NCBI GenBank assembly: GCA_902492045.1
Contig: CABUKB010000008.1
Coordinates: 1-64,000 of the forward strand
Source of the DNA: an uncultured Oscillospiraceae bacterium
GTDB taxonomy: Bacteria; Bacillota; Clostridia; Oscillospirales; Acutalibacteraceae
Direction: 5' to 3'
Length of the DNA stretch: 64,000 nucleotides
This document shows positions 1 through 6,567 of this stretch, one piece after another. The notes under the pieces were generated by a model. The model was not told the DNA's origin. It did not search any database and worked only from the letters and a program-made list of their open reading frames with translations. The position numbers and the translations under genes were made by a program. Every line of letters begins with the position of its first letter. Position 1 is the stretch's first letter.

Positions 1-22
1 CCTGGCGTTGATCAACGCCAGG
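1..22. repeat. perfect 22-bp palindrome
   Basis: The first 22 bases are a perfect palindrome (arms CCTGGCGTTGA / TCAACGCCAGG). It lies downstream of the leftward surface-protein operon and at the left window edge, so its other context is not visible. No T-run follows on either strand within the window. It could be the hairpin of a terminator serving a gene outside the window, or a dyad operator. Confidence 0.5.
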
Positions 23-173
23 CCTCGCAAAGTTTTGAACTTCCATTCTGCTCAGGAATTATGGGACTTCGAACTCAATTCCTGTTGCACTTAGTTTGAC
101 AATTCACTCATATATATCTAAAGCTACAACATTTAGTACAATTATACAGTCCACACACTTCGACATTCACTAT

Positions 174-202
174 AGCAAGGCAAGTAGCTGGCTTGCCTTG
201 CT
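174..202 (-). terminator. hairpin at the end of the surface-protein operon
   Basis: An 11-bp perfect inverted repeat (AGCAAGGCAAG, 7-nt loop, CTTGCCTTGCT) overlaps the TAG stop of the last operon gene. The T-run after it on the minus strand is weak, so it may act as a 3' stabilising hairpin rather than an efficient terminator. Confidence 0.5.
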
Positions 203-1031
203 ATTCTATTTCAACTGTCTCGATAGCTTCGCTTTCTGTCCGTATAAGTTCCACGGCAGACAGATCGGAGGTAACAGAAGCGGTTACTTCCGGTTCGGCG
301 GCCTGACTGCTCGTGGTATCCGGTACGGCCGATTTGGAGCTTTGCAGCTCCGACGTAACGGCAGAGGAAGGCACCGAGGTGCTGTCGGAAACCGACGGCA
401 CAGCCGTTGTTGTTTCTGCCGGATTTGGGCTGCTTTCGGTCGGCTGGGTGGTGGCTTGCGGCTCCGGCGCGGTGGTTCCCACCGGTTCGCTGCTTCCTGT
501 ATCATCTGTTGGCACAGCCTGCTTATCCACCGGCGCGACGGGTTCTGTCCCGATCACGGCTTTATTTGTTATAATCTTCCCGTCACCGGTATATTTGCCC
601 CAAACCGCTTTGAACGTATAGGTTTGCTCCTTATCCGGTATCAGGGTGAACGACAGCGATTGATTGGGAGCAATCGGCTCAGTGTATATCAACGCACCGT
701 CTTCGGGCTGAATCACACAATAGCCGCCCTTTTCGCCGCCGCCTGCTGCAGTCAAACTAACGGCATATTCTGTATTAGCTTTCAAGTGATAAACGCCATC
801 TACCGCTTCAATCTCCTTGTCGCCAGCCTCGGCGATTGTTACTGCTATATCATAAGTCGTCGTTTGGATCACATTCCCGGAATTGACTATACTGGCCTGA
901 AACCATGCGTAGACCGACACCGAATAACAGGCAGCCGCGATGACCAGCGCCGGAATCAGCGCCAGCATTTGCCGTATGATTTTGCGGGAACGAGGTGTAT
1001 CGGTGTGTTCCGATTTGTAATGGAGCGCCAT
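201..1031 (-). CDS. TasA/camelysin-like surface protein with Pro/Ser/Thr-rich tail
   Basis: About 276 residues. One hydrophobic segment near residues 25-45 ends in VYAWFQASIVNSGN, the A-W-F plus N-x-G-N pattern typical of SipW-dependent TasA-like precursors. The middle is a beta-rich globular part, and the last ~110 residues are a low-complexity Pro/Ser/Thr/Glu stretch resembling a wall-spanning stalk. ATG at 1031 is preferred over 1040 because GGAGG lies 8 nt before it. The gene follows the SipW-type peptidase directly and is the last gene of the operon, so it is probably matured by that peptidase. No clear sorting motif is seen at the C-terminus. Its role in a surface fibre or matrix is inferred from family and context. 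Confidence 0.75.
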   Translation of the reverse strand: MALHYKSEHTDTPRSRKIIRQMLALIPALVIAAACYSVSVYAWFQASIVNSGNVIQTTTYDIAVTIAEAGDKEIEAVDGVYHLKANTEYAVSLTAAGGGEKGGYCVIQPEDGALIYTEPIAPNQSLSFTLIPDKEQTYTFKAVWGKYTGDGKIITNKAVIGTEPVAPVDKQAVPTDDTGSSEPVGTTAPEPQATTQPTESSPNPAETTTAVPSVSDSTSVPSSAVTSELQSSKSAVPDTTSSQAAEPEVTASVTSDLSAVELIRTESEAIETVEIE

Positions 1032-1032
1032 A

Positions 1033-1812
1033 TCATTCACCTCCGGAATCGTTGTCCACCGGACGATCCCCGGTTCTTTCCACTCTGTTCTCAGGAACGC
1101 CGCCCGCCATTTGCGCCCGGAGCCGTTCCAACTCCGCCATCATCTGCTGGGTTTCCTGCCGATGGGCTTCCACCTCGGCTTTCTGCGCCGCAATTTCCGT
1201 CTGCTGCTCCGCCTTATACTGCCGCGCCAGCCGGATAAATTTTACCGCTTGCAGTGCGATCAGGAGCAAAAACGGGATCAGGATGATGGTAAAATATCCT
1301 GCGGGTGTTTTCAGAAATTGAAAAAAGTATCCCATTTTCGGCAGACGAAACTGGTACTCACCGATCACATTGTCAAACGGTACCGGATAGGCGTCGTCCA
1401 CGCCGGTGGTAGTGCCGTAGGTCACAAATGCCGGTTCACCCTCATAGGTGGTGATTTCCCGGATTTTATGGGTGACCACCTGCTCGTAGTTGACCGGGTC
1501 AATGGATTGGAAGGTAATGATATCCCCGGCTTCCAGCGTCTGTGGGTCAACCGTTTTGCTCACCGACATATCGCCAACCGCAAAGGTATCCTGCATGGAA
1601 TCGGACAGGACGATGTACGGCTTGTAGCCGAAAATGCTTGCGTCGTCCTTCCCGACGGTGCTGACCGATACAATGGTGAAGAGCATCACAAAAACGGTGA
1701 AGATCAGAATCAGCACCGTCACCACGCTGCCCGCTATGCTTAACGCCTTTCTCATCTGTTCAAGATCATCCTCCAGTTCTTTCCTCGCCGGAAACCAAAA
1801 GGCACAAACCAT
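1033..1812 (-). CDS. sipW: SipW-type signal peptidase I
   Basis: 259 residues. An N-terminal membrane segment (~residues 24-50) is followed by the peptidase core. The nucleophile is Ser72 in VLSDSMQDT, and His115 in VVTHKIREI replaces the usual lysine; this Ser/His pair is the mark of the ER/SipW-type family. A second membrane segment lies near 165-190, and the tail after it (~195-240) is a charged Glu/Gln-rich probable coiled coil. It sits among TasA-like substrates, which such peptidases process at the outer membrane face in Bacillus. Start uncertain: ATG 1812 has AAAGGG upstream, while ATG 1755 (MRKALSIAG) would match the usual family N-terminus. Confidence 0.9.
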   Translation of the reverse strand: MVCAFWFPARKELEDDLEQMRKALSIAGSVVTVLILIFTVFVMLFTIVSVSTVGKDDASIFGYKPYIVLSDSMQDTFAVGDMSVSKTVDPQTLEAGDIITFQSIDPVNYEQVVTHKIREITTYEGEPAFVTYGTTTGVDDAYPVPFDNVIGEYQFRLPKMGYFFQFLKTPAGYFTIILIPFLLLIALQAVKFIRLARQYKAEQQTEIAAQKAEVEAHRQETQQMMAELERLRAQMAGGVPENRVERTGDRPVDNDSGGE

Positions 1813-1829
1813 AGCTTATGCCCTTTGGC

Positions 1830-1860
1830 TTCCGGCCCTCCCATGTGAGGAGAGCCGGAA
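1830..1860 (-). other. strong hairpin between the beta-helix gene and sipW
   Basis: Arms TTCCGGC and GCCGGAA, extended by CTCC/GGAG, around a 7-nt loop, lie in the ~100-bp gap between the beta-helix protein gene and sipW. No T-run follows on the minus strand. Such a hairpin can protect the 3' end of an upstream message, giving more structural protein than peptidase. That role is inferred. Confidence 0.5.
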
Positions 1861-1914
1861 TGCTGAACATCCGTTTGCTTTCCGTAGATCATGATGGAAA
1901 GCCTCTGGTAAGGA

Positions 1915-3333
1915 TTACTGTGCGGTTACTGTCCACATACCGTCAGCGCCCCTTGTTGCAACATATCCCTCAGCAAGATATTGGGTCGGATTACTTGAGA
2001 ACGTACCGCCGGTGATGGAAATGGTGCAGCCTTCGCTGGTGTTGAGTTTGCAGTTATAGGTACCGCTCTTGATATAGATAACACTGTATCCATCGTCTCC
2101 GGTATGGCTGCTATCTGCGGCGAAGATCTGACTGCCTTCAAAGGTAACATTCTCTAACGTGCAGACATTGTTGTTTCCGCCAATAAAGAGTCCACTGTAG
2201 CCTGTGGTGGTGAAGATGGAATCCTTAATAAGAATGTTATTGTTATCGCTGTTGGAAAACTGAACCCCTCTTTCTCCGGTGTATGTAACATTCTGAATCG
2301 TCACGGAATTGGAACCGCCGCTCAAACCATCCTCCATAAAGTATGCATTATGGGTTCCCTCTACAGAGTAGCTTCCGCCGTCAACCGAGATATCTGCATT
2401 CTGCGTATTCACACGGATACAACGTTCATTCGGCAGATTGACTCCGCCGGTGGTTGCCTGGATGGTTACGTCCGTACCGTTTCCGGAGAGCACGATTCCA
2501 TTCTGTCCATCGCTGCTTGTGATCGTGTTCCCACCAAGATTCAGCGTGATACTCTTCGAGATTCCCACGGTCGTGTTCGTCAGGCTCTCCTGCAAAACGA
2601 CAGTATCGCCTTCTTCAGCAGCCTCAATGGCTTGTATCAGCGAATCATAACTGGCGCTGTTAATGACTCTCGGCAAAGCGGCGCTTTCATCGTATTTGTT
2701 GCTGCCGAAGCCGTCGGTCTCATATGTATACTGAGTAGCATTCAGGACAATATCAAAGGTAGTGCCGATGGATGCGCCCTGATACTCGTTGCCCGCGTCC
2801 TCCTGCATATGTAAGGCGATGATGGCAAAATCCGCCATGCCCGCTTCCAGATGGCCCTTGGCTACGCCGTCGCCTTCCTCGTCCGCCAGCAGCTTGTCCA
2901 GCGTGCCAAGATTGACATAATTGTTGTCTTTTTTCAGATCGTCAAAGGTTTTCGGCAGGCCGTCAAGAGCACTTCCGCCCTGATAGTAGTAGACCTCGAT
3001 GACCTCGGCCAGTTCAGAAGTACCGTTGGCGATAATATCAAGCTGATACTTCAGCGCCAGGGTGCCCTCATTGCCGATCTTCACCGCTGCGATGTCGGTA
3101 TAGCCCGGCTCCCACAGGTCATAGTTGAAAATGGGAGTTTCGCCGACTTCCACATAGCCGCCTTTTGCACCGTCCCATTCGGCCAAGGATACGTCCAGCG
3201 TACCGGCCTGGATTTTGTTGCCCTTGTTCACCACGCTGTCGGTAAACCACGCGAAGGTGGTGCCGGCCAGCAGCACCACGCAGCAAAGCAGCGACAGGCC
3301 GCTTGCCACAAGGGACTTCTTTGTGCTTTTCAT
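1915..3333 (-). CDS. TasA-like protein with C-terminal parallel beta-helix domain
   Basis: 472 residues. The N-terminus (KSTKKSLVASG, hydrophobic core, TTFAWFTDSVVNKGNKIQAG) is a textbook SipW-dependent signal region, followed by a TasA-like beta domain (~30-215) with PxxYD- and W-E-P-G-Y-type features. From ~230 to 450 the sequence shows short repeating turns rich in N, G, T, V and I (SITLNLGGNTITSS, VTIQNVTYTGERG), as in right-handed beta-helix folds of pectate-lyase type. No catalytic site is recognisable, so it may be adhesive or structural. An AGGAGG site lies 8 nt before the ATG. The TasA plus beta-helix fusion is unusual and may make a decorated fibre subunit. Confidence 0.8.
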   Translation of the reverse strand: MKSTKKSLVASGLSLLCCVVLLAGTTFAWFTDSVVNKGNKIQAGTLDVSLAEWDGAKGGYVEVGETPIFNYDLWEPGYTDIAAVKIGNEGTLALKYQLDIIANGTSELAEVIEVYYYQGGSALDGLPKTFDDLKKDNNYVNLGTLDKLLADEEGDGVAKGHLEAGMADFAIIALHMQEDAGNEYQGASIGTTFDIVLNATQYTYETDGFGSNKYDESAALPRVINSASYDSLIQAIEAAEEGDTVVLQESLTNTTVGISKSITLNLGGNTITSSDGQNGIVLSGNGTDVTIQATTGGVNLPNERCIRVNTQNADISVDGGSYSVEGTHNAYFMEDGLSGGSNSVTIQNVTYTGERGVQFSNSDNNNILIKDSIFTTTGYSGLFIGGNNNVCTLENVTFEGSQIFAADSSHTGDDGYSVIYIKSGTYNCKLNTSEGCTISITGGTFSSNPTQYLAEGYVATRGADGMWTVTAQ

Positions 3334-3392
3334 GTGTTCAACCTCCTAAATTGTTTTGGTATTCTGATAAACGTCTGAGCAATAAGCACATC

Positions 3393-3941
3393 CTACTCAA
3401 ACGCTTTATCCGGGTTGTTTTTGGCCTGCACCGCCTCGGCCGTCATGTCGAAGGTGATTCCGGCGGTCTGATAGGCATTCCCTGCGGCCTCGTCCATCTT
3501 TACCACCGCCGTCAGGGTGCGGGTTTCTCCGACAGCCAACGGCGTTTCGCTGATACAGGGGGACTGCTTGCTGAAATCTTTTGCTTTGCCGGTGAATAGC
3601 AGCTTGTCCCCGTCGTAAACAGAGAAAGTCAGCACCTCCTGCAAGGCACCCTCCACGTTTTCCAGATACAGGCGGTAGTGAATATCCGCAGAGCCGATGT
3701 TTTCCACCGTGAAATCCCGCACAAGACTGTGCCCCGGTTCGATATTCATGTCCGATCCGTCAAAGACGGTTTTGCCGCCGTTGAGTTCAATTTGCACCGT
3801 CCCGGTTTCAAACAAGTTGTCCTCCACCGAAACGAAAGAAGCCACCAAGGCATAAGTCGTAATAACCAGCATGAGAAACAGCACGGCAATCATCACAATA
3901 CTGCCGACTGCCTTTTTTCCGGTTTTTCTTGTTTTATCCAT
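3393..3941 (-). CDS. small TasA-like exported protein
   Basis: About 182 residues. A membrane or signal segment (~residues 14-36, VGSIVMIAVLFLMLVITTYA) is followed by a single beta-rich domain that resembles the camelysin/TasA fold: NLFETGTVQIELNGG, a P-G-H-S-type turn, and ENIGSADIHYRLYLENV, the last being characteristic of TasA-like strands. ATG 3941 is favoured over 3950 because AGAGGG lies 9 nt before it. It overlaps the stop of the upstream anchored-protein gene by 8 bp, which suggests translational coupling. It probably represents a fibre subunit or a partner of the larger TasA-like proteins; this is inferred from context. Confidence 0.7.
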   Translation of the reverse strand: MDKTRKTGKKAVGSIVMIAVLFLMLVITTYALVASFVSVEDNLFETGTVQIELNGGKTVFDGSDMNIEPGHSLVRDFTVENIGSADIHYRLYLENVEGALQEVLTFSVYDGDKLLFTGKAKDFSKQSPCISETPLAVGETRTLTAVVKMDEAAGNAYQTAGITFDMTAEAVQAKNNPDKAFE

Positions 3942-4824
3942 GCTGCTCATCCCTCTTTCTGCGCTTCGTGATCAGTAAAAGCAGGATCAGCAGGAGAGAG
4001 GACAGCGCCAGCACAGCCCACAAAACAATATTGGTTGTATCGCCGGTCTGCGGCGGTGGGGTCAGCTCGCCCTCGTCTTTGACGTACCATTCAAAATCCG
4101 ATTGCAGCATGGCCGCCTGGTATTCATTGCTCACCGAGGTATCCAAAGACACGTCGATCCGATAATAGGCAACGGTTTCGCCTTGCGCATTCTTTGCCAG
4201 AAGCTCGGAAAATTCCTGCCCGTCGATTTCGGAAAAAGGCGTGTCGCACAGCACCTTGCCTGTATCCAGATGGGTGACCTTAATATGTAACACATCGCCC
4301 AGCGATTTGGTTTGTTCGGTCACGTCCGCCCGGAAAAAGAGGTCAACGTCCTGATCATGGGACGCTTTCATGCAAAAATACTGCGTCACGCTGTCCCCGG
4401 GAAGCATATTGCGGACTTCAAACTTTTGATTATCGCCCGGCTTGCCTTGATACAGTTCCAACTTGGCGGCTTGGGGTTTGTCCGTACTGCCGGAGTCTGT
4501 CGTGCCGCCGGCAGGATCCCTGCTTGCTGTTTCACCACCGGAAACGGGGGTGGAAGTGGTTCCCTGTCCGCTTTCCGGCTGGGCAGTCTCGCTCGAGGCG
4601 CCGGACGTTTCGGAAGGCGAGGGTTCCGGCTCCTCACCGATCAGGTTGTCCGGCACCGTCACGGTTGCCTGTGTCGGTGCAAAGAAATTCAGATAGATAT
4701 ACCGCACCGCAAGGCCGCCCGCGCTGAGTAACAGCAGGACAGCCAAAATGATGATCGCTAATTTCAGCCTTGACGACCTTTTATCATTTCCCGGCTTTGC
4801 CGCTTGGTCTGCCGGATTTTTCAT
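3934..4824 (-). CDS. cell-wall anchored TasA-like protein with LPXTG-like sorting signal
   Basis: 296 residues. An N-terminal membrane segment lies near 20-48, then a Ser/Thr/Pro/Gly-rich linker (~60-125), a beta domain (~125-245), and a C-terminal sorting signal: the PPQTGD motif, a hydrophobic stretch of ~20 residues, and a KRRKR tail. This is the architecture of sortase-anchored proteins, although the first motif position is Pro rather than Leu. It is the first gene of the leftward operon, with AGGAGG 9 nt before its ATG, directly downstream of the invertible segment. It may tether the TasA-like fibre to peptidoglycan, as TapA or wall anchors do elsewhere. No sortase gene is present in the window. 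Confidence 0.8.
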   Translation of the reverse strand: MKNPADQAAKPGNDKRSSRLKLAIIILAVLLLLSAGGLAVRYIYLNFFAPTQATVTVPDNLIGEEPEPSPSETSGASSETAQPESGQGTTSTPVSGGETASRDPAGGTTDSGSTDKPQAAKLELYQGKPGDNQKFEVRNMLPGDSVTQYFCMKASHDQDVDLFFRADVTEQTKSLGDVLHIKVTHLDTGKVLCDTPFSEIDGQEFSELLAKNAQGETVAYYRIDVSLDTSVSNEYQAAMLQSDFEWYVKDEGELTPPPQTGDTTNIVLWAVLALSSLLLILLLLITKRRKRDEQHG

Positions 4825-4875
4825 GTTTTACGACCCCTCCTTATTCAGTTTTTTAAGATGTGAAAATCATTTTTC

Positions 4876-4893
4876 ACATAATGCGAATTATGT
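4876..4893 (-). repeat. recombination site copy 1 (left, inverted)
   Basis: ACATAATGCGAATTATGT, the exact reverse complement of copies 2 and 3. Each site is itself a near-palindrome: 7-bp arms ACATAAT/ATTATGT around an asymmetric 4-bp centre (GCGA here), which is how core sites of tyrosine recombinases look. Agreement with copy 3 extends further outward (TCAC before the core when read in the same sense). Confidence 0.8.
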
Positions 4894-4968
4894 AGAAGCC
4901 CCAACGCAGTAACGGCAGTGTTGATACTAAAAAAGGGTATTATTCCTGCAAAACAGGCGTACACAATT

Positions 4969-5031
4969 AAAAAAAGGCACGAAAAGCAGGCCGGAGAAAA
5001 TCGGTCAATAACTCCAGCCTATTTTTCGTGT
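4969..5031. terminator. bidirectional terminator inside the invertible segment
   Basis: A ~21-bp imperfect stem (GGCACGAAAA... at 4976-4996 with ...TTTTTCGTGTC at 5011-5031). Read on the minus strand it is followed by seven Ts (4969-4975), an efficient intrinsic terminator for leftward transcription leaving the recombinase gene. Read rightward it is followed by TTCTTTT. It therefore insulates the surface operon from the recombinase gene in either orientation. Confidence 0.8.
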
Positions 5032-5048
5032 CTTCTTTTGCTAAAGTG

Positions 5049-5077
5049 TTGAAATCGAAACCTTTTTATGGTATTAT
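5049..5077 (+). promoter_or_regulatory. promoter P1 of the invertible segment
   Basis: TTGAAA (5049-5054), 17-bp spacer, TATTAT (5072-5077). It lies between the terminator and site copy 2 and fires rightward, antisense to the recombinase. After inversion between copies 1 and 2 or 1 and 3 it would read leftward into the surface operon. Confidence 0.8.
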
Positions 5078-5116
5078 AAAAATAAACGGACGGATATGAT
5101 GTGTCATTTCATAACA

Positions 5117-5134
5117 ACATAATTCGCATTATGT
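5117..5134 (+). repeat. recombination site copy 2
   Basis: ACATAATTCGCATTATGT, with centre TCGC. Inverted relative to copy 1 and in direct orientation to copy 3, 83 bp away. It lies between promoters P1 and P2. Wider flanks CAACAT and ATGTTG add further dyad symmetry around this copy. Confidence 0.8.
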
Positions 5135-5145
5135 AGATGTTGCCC

Positions 5146-5174
5146 TTGAAAAATGCGGATTCTTCTGATATACT
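5146..5174 (+). promoter_or_regulatory. promoter P2 of the invertible segment
   Basis: TTGAAA (5146-5151), 17-bp spacer, TATACT (5169-5174) with an upstream TGA, giving an extended -10. It lies between copies 2 and 3 and fires rightward into the antisense strand of the recombinase gene. Only inversion using copy 3 would turn it toward the surface operon. Confidence 0.75.
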
Positions 5175-5199
5175 GGAATAAAATACAGGCGCTTTTCCC

Positions 5200-5217
5200 A
5201 CATAATTCGCATTATGT
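5200..5217 (+). repeat. recombination site copy 3 (overlaps recombinase stop codon)
   Basis: ACATAATTCGCATTATGT, identical to copy 2. The TAA stop of the recombinase (5212-5214 on the minus strand) lies inside it. With copy 1 it forms the best inverted pair, because identity extends to about 20 bp. Confidence 0.8.
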
Positions 5218-6039
5218 GAGCAGTATCATTTGTACCCGTTCCAAGCGGTCGATATGCTGTCTGCCGGTTTCCATTGTATAAATCCGGGTGGTATCCACGC
5301 TGCTGTGACCCAGCAGGTCGGCCAGCCGGACAATATCCTTTTCAATGGAATAAAACGTCCGCGCGAAAAGGTGCCGAAGATTGTGTGGGAACACCTTGTT
5401 CGGAGACACCCCGGCTTTTTCGCACAGCCCTTTCATTTTCCGCCAGATACTGCTGCGATCCAGTGGTTTTCCGTTCCTGCTCACAAACACGCTTCCGGCT
5501 TGAATGCCGGATTTTTTTATATATCCCTTCAATATTCTTTGCAGCGGCGCGGGGATGAAAATCACCCGTGTTTTATTTTTGCAGTTCACCACTGCCTGTC
5601 CGGTCTGCACGGCCTCCACCGTGATATATTGCAGCTCCGATACCCGGATACCGGTGCCGCAGATGGTCTGGATCACGAAGGATAGCTGGGTGCCGTCAGC
5701 GGCGCAGACTAATCTCCGGTATTCTTCCTTTGTCAGTTCTTTATCCTCCCGGCAGAAAATCTGCCGCTGGATTTTCAGCAGCTTCACACAGCAGTCTGTC
5801 CGTCCGATAAAGTGCAGAAAGCTGTTGAGCGCCACCAGCATGGAATTGACGCTGGCCGGGGCGTATTCCGCCGTGAGGCGCTCTTTATAGGCCACGGTTT
5901 CTTTTTTATCAATCTCCCTGCCGTCGAGAAAGGTGTAAAAGCCGCGGATGTCCCGCAGGTATTTCTCTATCGTTGCCTCGCTCTTTTCTTCTTGTTTCAG
6001 GTACTGCTCAAATCGCAGAATCGCTTGCGTATGGCACAT
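5212..6039 (-). CDS. tyrosine recombinase, probable dedicated DNA invertase
   Basis: 275 residues, the size of XerC/D-type recombinases. A SAM-like core-binding domain fills ~1-95, and the catalytic domain ~100-275. Catalytic residues are Arg132 (GTGIRVSEL), a lysine near 154-156, His219/Arg222 (HNLRH), His245 (LLGHSS) and Tyr254 (TTRIYT), so the active site is complete. GGAGG lies 7 nt before the ATG. It reads toward the invertible segment and ends inside site copy 3, the arrangement of recombinases that flip an adjacent promoter (as for Bacteroides and Clostridioides phase-variable loci). The alternative, an integrase of an island at the nearby tRNA-Leu, is less likely because no duplicated tRNA end is seen. 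Confidence 0.9.
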   Translation of the reverse strand: MCHTQAILRFEQYLKQEEKSEATIEKYLRDIRGFYTFLDGREIDKKETVAYKERLTAEYAPASVNSMLVALNSFLHFIGRTDCCVKLLKIQRQIFCREDKELTKEEYRRLVCAADGTQLSFVIQTICGTGIRVSELQYITVEAVQTGQAVVNCKNKTRVIFIPAPLQRILKGYIKKSGIQAGSVFVSRNGKPLDRSSIWRKMKGLCEKAGVSPNKVFPHNLRHLFARTFYSIEKDIVRLADLLGHSSVDTTRIYTMETGRQHIDRLERVQMILLT

Positions 6040-6185
6040 AGTTTTTCCTCCACGAATTTACTTGGTATTATCATCTCCCGTTTTCATTGTACTATAAGGA
6101 ATTGATACAGGAAAAACACGCGGGCATAAAAAGGAAAGTAAGATTTACCTTAAAAAGCCTTGCTTTTCCACCCGTGGTGAAAATG

Positions 6186-6226
6186 AAAAAAGCCCGGAAA
6201 GCCAGTCATACCAAGGCTTTCCGGGC
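6186..6226 (-). terminator. intrinsic terminator, second downstream of tRNA-Leu
   Basis: A perfect 12-bp stem (GCCCGGAAAGCC / GGCTTTCCGGGC) is followed on the minus strand by six Ts. It backs up the first terminator at 6235-6267 and separates the tRNA from the recombinase gene. Confidence 0.85.
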
Positions 6227-6234
6227 ATAGACGC

Positions 6235-6267
6235 AAAAACAGCCCTCCAAATTGGAAGGCTGTTTTT
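6235..6267 (-). terminator. intrinsic terminator of tRNA-Leu
   Basis: An 11-bp stem with one mismatch (CAGCCTTCCAA / TTGGAGGGCTG on the minus strand) is followed by TTTTT, 24 nt after the tRNA 3' end. Confidence 0.85.
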
Positions 6268-6290
6268 GTATCAAAGTTTGTGCTTTGATT

Positions 6291-6377
6291 TGGTGCGGAT
6301 AAGAGGACTTGAACCTCCACCGAGTTGCCCCGACTAGAACCTGAATCTAGCGCGTCTGCCAATTCCGCCATATCCGC
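6291..6377 (-). tRNA. tRNA-Leu (anticodon CAG)
   Basis: 87 nt including an encoded CCA. The acceptor arms are GCGGATA and TATCCGC with discriminator A. The anticodon stem CTAGA/TCTAG encloses the loop TTCAGGT, giving anticodon CAG. A long variable arm (GTCGGGGCAACTCGGTG region) marks a class II tRNA, and the T-arm GGTTCAAGTCC is standard. A perfect promoter lies upstream and two terminators downstream, so it is a single-gene unit. Confidence 0.97.
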
Positions 6378-6411
6378 AATTATAGTATAAACCATCTCAA
6401 CAACGTGAATT

Positions 6412-6440
6412 ATTATATCGGGTCTATGGAGGATTGTCAA
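6412..6440 (-). promoter_or_regulatory. consensus promoter of tRNA-Leu
   Basis: On the minus strand: TTGACA (6435-6440), 17-bp spacer, TATAAT (6412-6417). A perfect sigma-A consensus, with initiation ~30 nt before the tRNA 5' end. Confidence 0.92.
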
Positions 6441-6502
6441 GTCTTTTTTCGGAATTTGATGGGACGAAACGAATTCTCATCTTGACGGATTAGACCGGCA
6501 GA

Positions 6503-6531
6503 TTGTCAAATGATCCAGAGCGGTGTATACT
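6503..6531 (+). promoter_or_regulatory. promoter of the alpha/beta hydrolase gene
   Basis: TTGTCA (6503-6508), 17-bp spacer, TATACT (6526-6531). It leaves a short leader of about 30 nt before the ATG at 6568. Confidence 0.75.
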
Positions 6532-6567
6532 CAAATTATCTTAATGGACGGAAAAGGAGCAGGAAAC

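Larger units (their letters stand above)
4876..5217. other. putative invertible promoter segment (inverton), OFF orientation
   Basis: The 342-bp segment between the surface operon and the recombinase gene is bounded by 18-bp sites that are exact inverted copies (4876-4893 versus 5117-5134 and 5200-5217). It contains two near-consensus promoters, both pointing right, away from the operon, and a bidirectional terminator. Inversion between the left site and either right site would aim a promoter at the first operon gene, with the initiation point roughly 85-100 bp before its ATG. In the present orientation I see no good leftward promoter between the left site and 4824. Segment, promoters and repeats are seen directly; the switch function is inferred. 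Confidence 0.8.

Noticed and set aside
96..1238. 380-residue plus-strand frame across the last operon gene and sipW
   Set aside because: Arg/Cys/Gly-rich composition of an antisense shadow; the minus-strand genes have clear family motifs.
5212..6377. Recombinase as the integrase of a genomic island at tRNA-Leu
   Set aside because: No duplicated tRNA 3' end, phage or conjugation genes in the window, and the inverted sites near the stop codon are explained better by an invertible promoter. A copy left of the window could still change this.
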